Origin: an uncultured Faecalibacterium sp.
GTDB lineage: Bacteria; Bacillota; Clostridia; Oscillospirales; Ruminococcaceae
Reading direction: 5' to 3'
Assembly: GCA_902463905.1 (NCBI GenBank)
Contig: CABQHF010000012.1
Span: 1 to 20,135, forward strand
DNA length: 20,135 nucleotides
Shown here: positions 6,861-13,442 of the stretch, piece after piece
Position numbering within the stretch: position 1 is the first letter of the stretch
Layout: each line of letters begins with the position of its first letter
Translations under genes and position numbers: made by a program
Notes under the pieces: model-generated
The model's database searches: none
Told to the model about the DNA's origin: nothing
What the model saw: the letters and a program-made list of their open reading frames with translations, nothing else

Positions 6861-8114
6861 ATGAGTTCCTCACAAGACTGTACAACGTCCCAAAAGTCGC
6901 TTTTTGCCTGGTATAAGGAGCACATCACCGGTGCCATTTTCGCAGGTCTGGTGCTGGGCATCCTCACCGGATTGTTCCTGGCCGGCCGCTTTGCGCCGGT
7001 GCTCACTGCCACCCAGCTGCTGGGCAGCATCTACATGAATGCCCTGAACATGATGATCTTCCCGCTGGTGTTCTGCTCCATCGTGGTGGGCATCACCAGC
7101 ATTGGCAGTGCAAAGACCACCGGTAAGATCACCGGCGGTGCCATGGTGTTCTTCCTGTGCACCACGGCGCTGGCAAGTTTTGTAGGCCTGATCATCCCCC
7201 GCGCCATTCACCTGGGCCGGGGCGTCCGGTTCGAGATGGCCACTTCGGATATTGAGGCCAGCAAGATGACCAGCATCCTGGACACCCTCAAGAACCTGAT
7301 CCCCTCCAACCCTGTGGCGGCCTTTGCCAATGGCAATATGCTGCAGGTGCTCACCTTTGCCGTCATCATCGGCTTCACCCTCATTGCCATTGACGAAAAG
7401 GGCGAACCGCTGCTGAAGGTGATCGAGGCCGGCAACGAGGTCTGCCTGAAGATCATCAGCACCGTGATGTACTTCACGCCGGTGGGCGTGTTCTGCACCA
7501 TCGTCCCGGTGGTGGAAGCCAACGGCACCGAGACCATCCTCTCGCTGGCCACCCAGCTGGTGATCCTGTACATTGCCTTCTTTGCCTTTGCAGCCGTGGT
7601 GTATGGCAGTGCTGTCAGGTTCCTGGGCAAGGAAAGCCCGCTCCGCTTTGCCAAGGCCTGCATGCCGGCAGCTCTGAACGCCTTTGGCACCTGCTCCAGC
7701 TCGGCCACCATCCCCATCAGCAAGCAGTGCATGGAGGATGAGATGGGCGTGTCGGATAAGATCACCAGTATCGCCATCCCCCTGGGTGCGACCGTGAACA
7801 TGGACGCCGTGTCCATCCTGATGTCCTTCATGATCGTGTTCTTCGCCAATGCCTGCGGCGTGGAGGTGAGCACCTCCATGATGATCATCATCCTGCTGTC
7901 CAACGTGATCCTGTCAGTGGGTACGCCCGGCATCCCCGGCGGTGCCATTGCTTCCTTTGCCGCACTGGCCACCATGGCAGGTCTGCCTGCCGGTGTCATG
8001 GGCGTGTACATCAGCATCAACACCCTGTGCGATATGGGCGCTACCTGCGTCAACGTCATTGGCGACATGGCCGGCTGCGTGGTGCTGAAAAACAAGATCA
8101 AACTGGACGACTGA
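6861..8114 (+). CDS. DAACS-family cation:amino acid symporter, probably for non-acidic substrates
   Basis: The 417-residue protein is an integral membrane carrier of the glutamate/aspartate transporter fold (GltPh, GltT, DctA, SstT, ASCT relatives). Visible landmarks are the HP1 serine loop (FGTCSSSATIP), the TM7 motif NMDAV (313-317; NMDGT in GltPh), the HP2 tip GTPGIPGGA, and the TM8 motif DMGATCVNVIGD (391-402). The residues that hold the substrate amino group and the sodium ions (Asp391, Asn398, Asp402, Asn313, Asp315) are kept. The two side chains that hold an acidic substrate's side-chain carboxylate in GltPh, Arg397 and Thr314, are Ala394 and Val317 here. A neutral amino acid or small related substrate is therefore more likely than glutamate or aspartate. 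It heads a two-gene operon. Confidence 0.92.
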   Translation: MSSSQDCTTSQKSLFAWYKEHITGAIFAGLVLGILTGLFLAGRFAPVLTATQLLGSIYMNALNMMIFPLVFCSIVVGITSIGSAKTTGKITGGAMVFFLCTTALASFVGLIIPRAIHLGRGVRFEMATSDIEASKMTSILDTLKNLIPSNPVAAFANGNMLQVLTFAVIIGFTLIAIDEKGEPLLKVIEAGNEVCLKIISTVMYFTPVGVFCTIVPVVEANGTETILSLATQLVILYIAFFAFAAVVYGSAVRFLGKESPLRFAKACMPAALNAFGTCSSSATIPISKQCMEDEMGVSDKITSIAIPLGATVNMDAVSILMSFMIVFFANACGVEVSTSMMIIILLSNVILSVGTPGIPGGAIASFAALATMAGLPAGVMGVYISINTLCDMGATCVNVIGDMAGCVVLKNKIKLDD

Positions 8115-8120
8115 TCCGCC

Positions 8121-9020
8121 ATGGAAGCCAGAAAAGCGTATTATCATCTGCCCGGGCTGTTTGAGTTCTACGAGCTGTACCGGGTATTCCTGCCGCTGTA
8201 CCGGGCGCACCGCGACTGGTTCTACGACTGGTGTGAGATCGGCTCGCTCTATGGTGCCCCGGCAGACTGCCTGTGGGGCGGCGGACGGACCGGCTGCGGG
8301 GAAGCAGCCCCGCAGGATGTGTTGGCTCTTGCGCAGGAATACGGCATTTCGGCCCGGCTCACCTTCAGCAACTCGCTGCTGCGGCCGGAGCACCTGACCG
8401 ACCACAAATGCAACGCCCTCTGCGCACTGTTTGCGCAAAGCAAAGTGCCCAGCGGCGTGATCGTTCATTCGGACCTGCTGGCGGACTACCTGCAGACGCA
8501 CTACCCGGAATTGTATCTGGTGTCCTCCACCACTAAGGTGCTGACGGAGTTTGCCCGGCTGGAAGTGGAGACGGCCCGGCCGGAGTTCCGCTATGTGGTG
8601 CCGGATTTCCGCCTGAATAAGGCCTTTGCGCAGCTGGAAAGCCTGCCGCAATGGCAGAAGGACAAGCTGGAGTTCCTCTGCAATGAGTGCTGCTGGTTCG
8701 GCTGCACCGACCGCAAGCGCTGCTATGAAAATGTCAGCCGCAAAAACCTCGGCGAGCCATGCCCGGAGCACCACTGCACCGCGCCGGGTGCACAGGAGGG
8801 CTACCGCTTCTCCAAAGCCATGCAGAACCCCAGCTTCATCGGGGTGGAGGATATCCGCAGCACCTACCTGCCCATGGGCTTTTCACAGTTCAAGATCGAG
8901 GGCCGGGGCCTTGGCAGTGCCCTGATTTTGGAATTCCTGCTTTACTACCTGACAAAGCCGGAACACCAGCTGCAGGTGCGGGAAGAAGTTTATCTGGACA
9001 ATATGCTGGATCTGTTCTGA
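8121..9020 (+). CDS. Cysteine-rich protein of unknown function, possible metal or Fe-S protein
   Basis: I do not recognise a characterised family. The 299-residue protein has no signal peptide or membrane span. It shows alternating strand-like and helical segments (RLTFSNSLL, VIVHSDLL, LYLVSSTTKVL, FRYVVPDFRLN) that suggest a TIM-barrel-like fold, loosely reminiscent of peptidase U32-type proteins; that resemblance is an impression only. Its clearest feature is a cysteine cluster: Cys187, 190, 191, 195, 201, 214 and 219, with His217 and His218 in the last part. Such spacing is typical of a bound metal or iron-sulfur cluster. It starts 6 bases after the symporter stop with no good ribosome-binding site, so it is probably translated by coupling. 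A strong terminator follows. Confidence 0.75.
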   Translation: MEARKAYYHLPGLFEFYELYRVFLPLYRAHRDWFYDWCEIGSLYGAPADCLWGGGRTGCGEAAPQDVLALAQEYGISARLTFSNSLLRPEHLTDHKCNALCALFAQSKVPSGVIVHSDLLADYLQTHYPELYLVSSTTKVLTEFARLEVETARPEFRYVVPDFRLNKAFAQLESLPQWQKDKLEFLCNECCWFGCTDRKRCYENVSRKNLGEPCPEHHCTAPGAQEGYRFSKAMQNPSFIGVEDIRSTYLPMGFSQFKIEGRGLGSALILEFLLYYLTKPEHQLQVREEVYLDNMLDLF

Positions 9021-9040
9021 ACAGACCGTAACAAACAAAG

Positions 9041-9087
9041 GCGCAGAGCGCTTCTGTAAAAAACAGAAAGCTCTGCGTCTTTTTTTT
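9041..9087 (+). terminator. Strong intrinsic terminator of the symporter operon
   Basis: GCGCAGAGC (9041-9049) pairs with 9070-9078. A small internal loop is followed by a 6-bp inner stem (TTCTGT, 9052-9057, with ACAGAA, 9063-9068) closed by an A-rich loop. Eight consecutive T residues follow at 9080-9087. Confidence 0.9.
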
Positions 9088-9116
9088 ATGGGGTGCGGAA
9101 ACTTTGCAAAAACCTC

Positions 9117-9147
9117 TTGGCTTAAAGTTGACTTTGAGTTGTAGAAT
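9117..9147 (+). promoter_or_regulatory. Putative control region of the short MarR-like gene
   Basis: TAGAAT (9142-9147) is a plausible -10; the best -35 candidate, TTGGCT (9117-9122), is 19 bases away. Between them lies the 12-bp inverted repeat AAAGTTGACTTT (9124-9135), a possible operator. The assignment is weak. Confidence 0.35.
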
Positions 9148-9182
9148 AAACCCGGAACAAAAAACATCAGGAGGGAATTGCA

Positions 9183-9461
9183 ATGATCCACAATACTGTT
9201 ACACTGAAGGAGATGACGGCCAAGGGTTACCTGATCAAGACCGCTTCGGCGGAGGATGGCCGGGTGACCTATCTTTCCATCACCGAGGAGGGCTGGGCAC
9301 TGCTGGAAAAATACGATACCCAGTATTTTTCCGCTCTGCTGCCGGATCTGGAGCACATCCCGGACGAGGACGCCGAGGCAATGATCCGCACGATCGAGAA
9401 ACTTTACAGTTTCTTAAAGCCCTCCGGCTCATCGGCTTTGGCACGGCGCTCCATCAGGTAG
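9183..9461 (+). CDS. Truncated MarR-like protein (recognition helix, wing and C-terminal helix only)
   Basis: The 92-residue product begins inside what should be the DNA-recognition helix of a MarR protein (HNTVTLKEMTAKGYL). It continues with the wing (EDGRVTYLSITEEG) and a C-terminal helical region (residues 35-80). The N-terminal helices, normally about 50-60 residues and part of the dimer interface, are absent. No matching coding sequence lies upstream in any frame, because the preceding bases are a terminator and a promoter-like region. Yet AGGAGGG (9169-9175) sits 7 bases before the ATG, so translation signals look intact. This fits an in-frame deletion that fused a native start to the back half of the gene. 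The last 58 bases lie inside the convergent acetyltransferase gene. It is either a remnant or an unusual small regulator. Confidence 0.6.
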   Translation: MIHNTVTLKEMTAKGYLIKTASAEDGRVTYLSITEEGWALLEKYDTQYFSALLPDLEHIPDEDAEAMIRTIEKLYSFLKPSGSSALARRSIR

Positions 9462-9922
9462 GTGTCCAGCCAGCGGCCATGGCAGTCGCGGGCGATGCGC
9501 TCCCGCCGCCCCACCAGACGGAACCCGCACTTGGTGTGCAGGGCACGGCTGGCGGCGTTGTCCTGCAGTACGGTGGATTGCAAGGTCCAGTAGCCCTCCT
9601 TCTCGGCATCGGCGCACAGGGCGCTCAGCAGCTGGTAGCCCAGCCCCCGCCCACGGAAGCGTTCGCCCACATAGATGCTCACCTCGGCCACACCGCGGTA
9701 GCACCAGCGGGGGTCTACCCGATGCAGAGCTGCCCAGCCGGCCAGCACGCCGTCGGCCAGGATGACCAGCCGGCATTCCTTCGTATGAGAGGCGTCCCAC
9801 GCGGTGTAGGGCGGACAGTCAGTCTGAAAAGTGGCGTGCTCGGTGGCAATGCCTTCCAGATAGATCCGGGACACATCGCCCCAGTCCTCCGGCACCATGG
9901 GCCGGATCGTTGTTTCACGCAT
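9404..9922 (-). CDS. GNAT-family N-acetyltransferase (phosphinothricin/amino-acid N-acetyltransferase type)
   Basis: The 172-residue protein has the whole GNAT fold. An N-terminal TIRPMVPEDWGDVSRIYLEGI resembles the phosphinothricin and methionine-sulfoximine acetyltransferase group. The acetyl-CoA pyrophosphate loop is RGRGLG (residues 90-95, fitting R/Q-x-x-G-x-G/A), preceded by the strand AEVSIYV, and the motif-B-like stretch is NAASRALHTKCGF. It would transfer acetyl from acetyl-CoA to an amine, perhaps a free amino acid analogue, in the cytoplasm; the substrate is not determined. It reads leftward from its own promoter (9982-10010), and its 3' end overlaps the short MarR-like gene by 58 bases with no terminator between them. 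The ribosome-binding site is a loose GGGGATGGGA. Confidence 0.9.
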   Translation of the reverse strand: MRETTIRPMVPEDWGDVSRIYLEGIATEHATFQTDCPPYTAWDASHTKECRLVILADGVLAGWAALHRVDPRWCYRGVAEVSIYVGERFRGRGLGYQLLSALCADAEKEGYWTLQSTVLQDNAASRALHTKCGFRLVGRRERIARDCHGRWLDTYLMERRAKADEPEGFKKL

Positions 9923-9981
9923 GTTCCCATCCCCAACGGGAGCCCCAGTGCTCCCTGTTCTTACAAAATACTCTTATTTTC

Positions 9982-10010
9982 AGTATAGCAGAATTTGCGG
10001 CGCTGTACAA
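9982..10010 (-). promoter_or_regulatory. Promoter of the GNAT gene
   Basis: On the minus strand, TTGTAC (10005-10010) and TATACT (9982-9987) are 17 bases apart, about 60 bases before the GNAT start. It is divergent from the esterase promoter, the two -35 elements being about 25 bases apart. Confidence 0.65.
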
Positions 10011-10033
10011 GCGCCGGACTGCACAGAATTACT

Positions 10034-10061
10034 TTGACAATAGGCGCGGATGTGATACAAT
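10034..10061 (+). promoter_or_regulatory. Promoter of the esterase operon
   Basis: Consensus TTGACA (10034-10039) and TACAAT (10056-10061) are 16 bases apart, with TG at 10053-10054 forming an extended -10. The leader is about 50 bases. Confidence 0.8.
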
Positions 10062-10118
10062 AAATTCATCGGGGCCGGCGCAGTGCGGACCGGCCCGGCG
10101 GAACGAGGAGGAAGTATC

Positions 10119-11195
10119 ATGCAATGGAAACAGAAACTGCTGTGCGGCGTTGTGTGCCTGGCACAGCTGGCCTGCCTGAGTGTGCCCGTGTGGGCAGCTG
10201 ACGGCACGGCGGAACTCACCCGGCAGACCACTTTGCAGCAGCTGCGGGAGAACCCTGCCATCAAGGCATCCGGCTACTATACCTACTGCCGGGAGCTGAG
10301 CGGCATCGGCAACGAGTACTGGAAGAACAAGACGCTGGAAGAATACATGCGCCCGCAGCTGGTGGATGACAGCGTGGCCGCCATGAATCTGGTGGCGGAG
10401 AACACCCGGAACGGTGTGCAGGTGACCTGGCAGGTGTACAGCCCGGAAGAAATCGCGGCAAACTCTTCACTGGGGTGTGTGCAGCTGTATTATTTCCCAG
10501 GCAAGGAGCCGGGTGGCAAATATGCACTGGTGGTGCCCGGCAATGGCAGCACCATGACCTCGGAGATGGAAGAGGGCGGCTCTGCGGCCTACCAGCTGCA
10601 TGAACAGGGCTACACTGTGTTCGTGCTGCGGTACCGCACCTGGATCGACATGGGCGACAATGCGCCCATTCAGGATCTTGCCAATGCGGTAAAGTTTATC
10701 ACGGCCCATGCAGGGCAGTTCGGTGTGCAGCCGGAAAATTATGCGCTGGTGGGCTTTTCTTCCGGCGGACAGATCGTGGGAACCTTCGCCAATAAGGAAC
10801 ATGGCTATGGGAATTACGGTGCCCAGAGGCCGGGAGCCCTCCTGCTGGGCTACCCCGTCGTGGACCTGACCGTGATGAAACCGCTGTATCAGGTGCTGTG
10901 CGACACAACGGACTACACCTCCTGGAAGTATTACTGGACGAACCTGAATGATGCCGTGGACAGTGACTACCCGCCGGTATATTTCTGGCGCGGAGACAAC
11001 GATACTTCGCTTGGCTCTGCGAGCACGCCCGGCCAGCACGACGATTTTGCAAAGACCCTGCAGAAATACGGCGTGCCCTATGAGTATGTGAAGTACAAGA
11101 ACGCTCCGCACAGCATCGGTACCGGCAACGGCACCGATGCAGAGGGCTGGATGACGGATGCGGTGGCTTTCTGGGAAGCACATACCGCCGGCTGA
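10119..11195 (+). CDS. Secreted alpha/beta-hydrolase, probable esterase (first of three tandem paralogs)
   Basis: The 358-residue protein starts with a Sec signal peptide: basic MQWKQK, a hydrophobic core, and a VWA-A cleavage region near residue 26. The mature part is an alpha/beta-hydrolase with nucleophile elbow GFSSG (Ser214), acid Asp295 in GDND, and His331 in APHSIG, a well-ordered Ser-Asp-His triad. It resembles carbohydrate or small-ester esterases of the acetyl-esterase/BD-FAE type; the substrate is unknown. The oxyanion region reads VVPGNGS where that family usually has His-Gly-Gly. After the catalytic His comes GTGNGTDAEGW, shared with both paralogs. The frame is open from 10083, but ATG at 10119 has AGGAGGA 6 bases upstream. 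It is the promoter-proximal gene of an operon. Confidence 0.88.
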   Translation: MQWKQKLLCGVVCLAQLACLSVPVWAADGTAELTRQTTLQQLRENPAIKASGYYTYCRELSGIGNEYWKNKTLEEYMRPQLVDDSVAAMNLVAENTRNGVQVTWQVYSPEEIAANSSLGCVQLYYFPGKEPGGKYALVVPGNGSTMTSEMEEGGSAAYQLHEQGYTVFVLRYRTWIDMGDNAPIQDLANAVKFITAHAGQFGVQPENYALVGFSSGGQIVGTFANKEHGYGNYGAQRPGALLLGYPVVDLTVMKPLYQVLCDTTDYTSWKYYWTNLNDAVDSDYPPVYFWRGDNDTSLGSASTPGQHDDFAKTLQKYGVPYEYVKYKNAPHSIGTGNGTDAEGWMTDAVAFWEAHTAG

Positions 11196-11220
11196 TTCAA
11201 AACGGAAAGGAATGGGTGAA

Positions 11221-12288
11221 ATGTTCGGACATTTGCTGAAACGCGGTGCGGCCATGCTGTGTTTTGTGGCCGTTCTGGCTCTGCCGGCCTATGCGGAAGG
11301 GCGCATCACCACCGATATGACCATGAAGGAGATCCGCTCCGACCCGGCCATTGCGGGCAGCGGGGTCTCCACCTATTGCAAAGGGGATGCGGACAGCCTG
11401 ACGCTGCGCCGCAAATATGAGAACAAGACCCTTCTGGACTATGTGGGTGAGACCACAGCACAGGACAGCGCCGACGGCCTGAACATCGTCATTGAGAACT
11501 ACGAAGCCGGTAAGCAGGTGACTTGGCAGGTGTACAGCCCGGAAGAGATCGCAGCCGACTCCTCGCTGGGCTGTGTGCAGCTGTTCTGGTTCCCCGGCAC
11601 GAATGCCGATGGCAAATATGCGCTGGTGGTGGGCGGCAATGCGGCCATGAAAAGCGGCGACCTGAACGAGGGCATTGCTGTGGCAGCGAAGCTGAACGAG
11701 ATGGGCTATAGCGTCTTTGTGCTGCGGTATCGCATTCTGTGGGATATCAGCAACAACGGCCCCCTGCAGGATCTGGGCCGGGCGGTGCAGTTCATCACGA
11801 ACCATGCACAGCAGTTCGGCGTGCAGCCGGAAAACTATGCCCTCGTGGGCTTTTCCTCCGGCGGGCAGCTGTGCGGGCTGTTCAGTTCGGATAAGCGCTA
11901 TGGCTACAAGGCCTATGATGTGCCAAAGCCCGGTGCACTGCTGATGGGCTACCCCGTCAACGATTTTGCAGAGATCAAGCCGGTGTACCATGCCGTGATG
12001 GACCCGGCATCCTGCAGATGGAGGTATTACTGGTCGGATATCTCAGGCGGCATCACACCGGACTTCCCGCCGACCTATTTCTGGTATGGCAAGAATGATG
12101 TTTCCCTGAAGACTCTGGGATATCCGTTCCAGGGTCCGGCCGTCCGGAAGGCGTTGGAGGCAAACGGTGTGCCCTGTGAGGTGCATGTCTATGAAAATGC
12201 ACCCCATGCCATCGGCACCGGCAACGGCACCGATGCGGAGGGCTGGCTGTACGACGCTGTGGACTTCTGGGAAGCGCACACCTCCTGA
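11221..12288 (+). CDS. Secreted alpha/beta-hydrolase, probable esterase (second tandem paralog)
   Basis: The 355-residue protein is closely similar to its upstream neighbour along its whole length. A Sec signal peptide (MFGHLLKRG, hydrophobic core, PAYA-E near residue 22) precedes the catalytic domain. The triad is Ser212 in GFSSG, Asp293 in GKND and His329 in APHAIG, followed by GTGNGTDAEGW. The strand before the oxyanion hole ends VVGGNAAM. Identical blocks with the first paralog include VTWQVYSPEEIAA and QFGVQPENYALVGFSSGGQ, so the copies arose by duplication. ATG at 11212 is too close to the ribosome-binding site GGAAAGGA (11204-11211); ATG at 11221 has 9-base spacing and is preferred. 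It starts 25 bases after the previous stop, so it is in the same transcript. Confidence 0.88.
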   Translation: MFGHLLKRGAAMLCFVAVLALPAYAEGRITTDMTMKEIRSDPAIAGSGVSTYCKGDADSLTLRRKYENKTLLDYVGETTAQDSADGLNIVIENYEAGKQVTWQVYSPEEIAADSSLGCVQLFWFPGTNADGKYALVVGGNAAMKSGDLNEGIAVAAKLNEMGYSVFVLRYRILWDISNNGPLQDLGRAVQFITNHAQQFGVQPENYALVGFSSGGQLCGLFSSDKRYGYKAYDVPKPGALLMGYPVNDFAEIKPVYHAVMDPASCRWRYYWSDISGGITPDFPPTYFWYGKNDVSLKTLGYPFQGPAVRKALEANGVPCEVHVYENAPHAIGTGNGTDAEGWLYDAVDFWEAHTS

Positions 12289-12326
12289 AGAAATCAGATT
12301 TTGTAAAGTTGAAGGGAAGGGTTTTT

Positions 12327-13415
12327 ATGCAAAACAAGATCTCTCGCCGCCAGTTTCTGCAGGTGACCGGTGCCTCGGCCGCTGCGCTGCTGCTGGCCGG
12401 CCTGCCGGTGGAGGCCTCTGCCGCATCGGGCCATCTGACCGTTACGCCGGATACCCTCGTCTCTGACCTGCGTGCCGACCCGACATTCGCCGCCAGCGGC
12501 GTGTGGACCTGGCAGAGTGCCGTGGACAGCCCGGATTCCCCCAAAGAGGGCACCACGCTGTCGGACTATGTGGGCGCCAACATGGCACAGGACAGCGCCG
12601 ACGCCCTGAACTATCTGGCCGACACCTATGAAGCCGGTACGCAGGTGACTTATAAAGTGTACACCCCGGACGAGATCGCCGCCGACCCCACCCGTGAGGG
12701 CGTGGAGCTGTATTACTGGCCGTCGGAAGTACCGGGCAGCAAATTCGTGCTGGTCATGTCCGGCAACGTGCTCAACAACACGGCCAATATGTCCGAGGGC
12801 TATGCCACGGCATGGCGGCTGCACCAGATGGGCTACGCAGCCTTCGTGCTGCGCTACCGCGTGTTCCTCAAGGCAAAGGACAACGCCCCGGTGGCTGACC
12901 TTGGCAACGCTGTCCGGTTCATCACCACTCATGCAGGCCAGTTCAATGTGCAGCCGGAAAACTACGCCCTGCTGGGCTATTCCTCCGGCGGCCATCTGGC
13001 CGGTGTGTTCTCCGGCGACGAACTGGGCTACAAGCACTATGGGGTGCCCAAGCCCGGTGCTTTGCTGCTGGGCTATCCCATCAACAATTTCTTTGAGTAT
13101 AAGCCGGTCTATCATGCTGCCATCGACCCCTTTGTACTGGAGGGCCGGTACTATGAACTGAACATCTCTGACTGTGTCACCGACGATTACCCGCCGGTGT
13201 ATCACTGGTACGGCGAGAACGATTATGTGTTCCCGCTGCTGTGCTACCCGGCTCAGCGCCCGGCGCTGAGCCGCGCACTGGAACAGCACCATGTGCCCTG
13301 CAAAGAGGTGCTGTTCCCCAATGCGACCCACGGCGTGGGCACCGGCGCAGGCACCGATGCCGACGGCTGGATGCTGGACGCTGCGAACTTCTGGGAGACC
13401 CAGATCAACGGCTGA
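12327..13415 (+). CDS. Exported alpha/beta-hydrolase with twin-arginine-like signal (third tandem paralog)
   Basis: This 362-residue paralog is more diverged. Its N-terminus, MQNKISRRQFLQVTGASAAA, fits the S-R-R-x-F-L-K twin-arginine export consensus and is followed by a mildly hydrophobic stretch and an ASA-A cleavage region near residue 32. The first two copies have plain Sec signals. The triad is complete: Ser219 in GYSSG, Asp299 in GEND and His335 in ATHGVG, followed by GTGAGTDADGW. The oxyanion strand reads VMSGNVLNN. The frame opens at 12309, but ATG at 12327 follows GAAGGGAAGG at 6 bases. The gene sits 38 bases after copy two and 27 bases before the transglutaminase-like gene, in one operon. 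Whether Tat is really used depends on tat genes outside this window. Confidence 0.87.
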   Translation: MQNKISRRQFLQVTGASAAALLLAGLPVEASAASGHLTVTPDTLVSDLRADPTFAASGVWTWQSAVDSPDSPKEGTTLSDYVGANMAQDSADALNYLADTYEAGTQVTYKVYTPDEIAADPTREGVELYYWPSEVPGSKFVLVMSGNVLNNTANMSEGYATAWRLHQMGYAAFVLRYRVFLKAKDNAPVADLGNAVRFITTHAGQFNVQPENYALLGYSSGGHLAGVFSGDELGYKHYGVPKPGALLLGYPINNFFEYKPVYHAAIDPFVLEGRYYELNISDCVTDDYPPVYHWYGENDYVFPLLCYPAQRPALSRALEQHHVPCKEVLFPNATHGVGTGAGTDADGWMLDAANFWETQING

Positions 13416-13442
13416 ATCTGAACAAAAAAGGAGTGGAATGCG

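Noticed and set aside
9128..9147. TTGACT followed by TAGAAT as a promoter for the short MarR-like gene.
   Set aside because: The spacer is only 8 bases, too short for a sigma-A promoter. TTGACT is better explained as part of the inverted repeat AAAGTTGACTTT.
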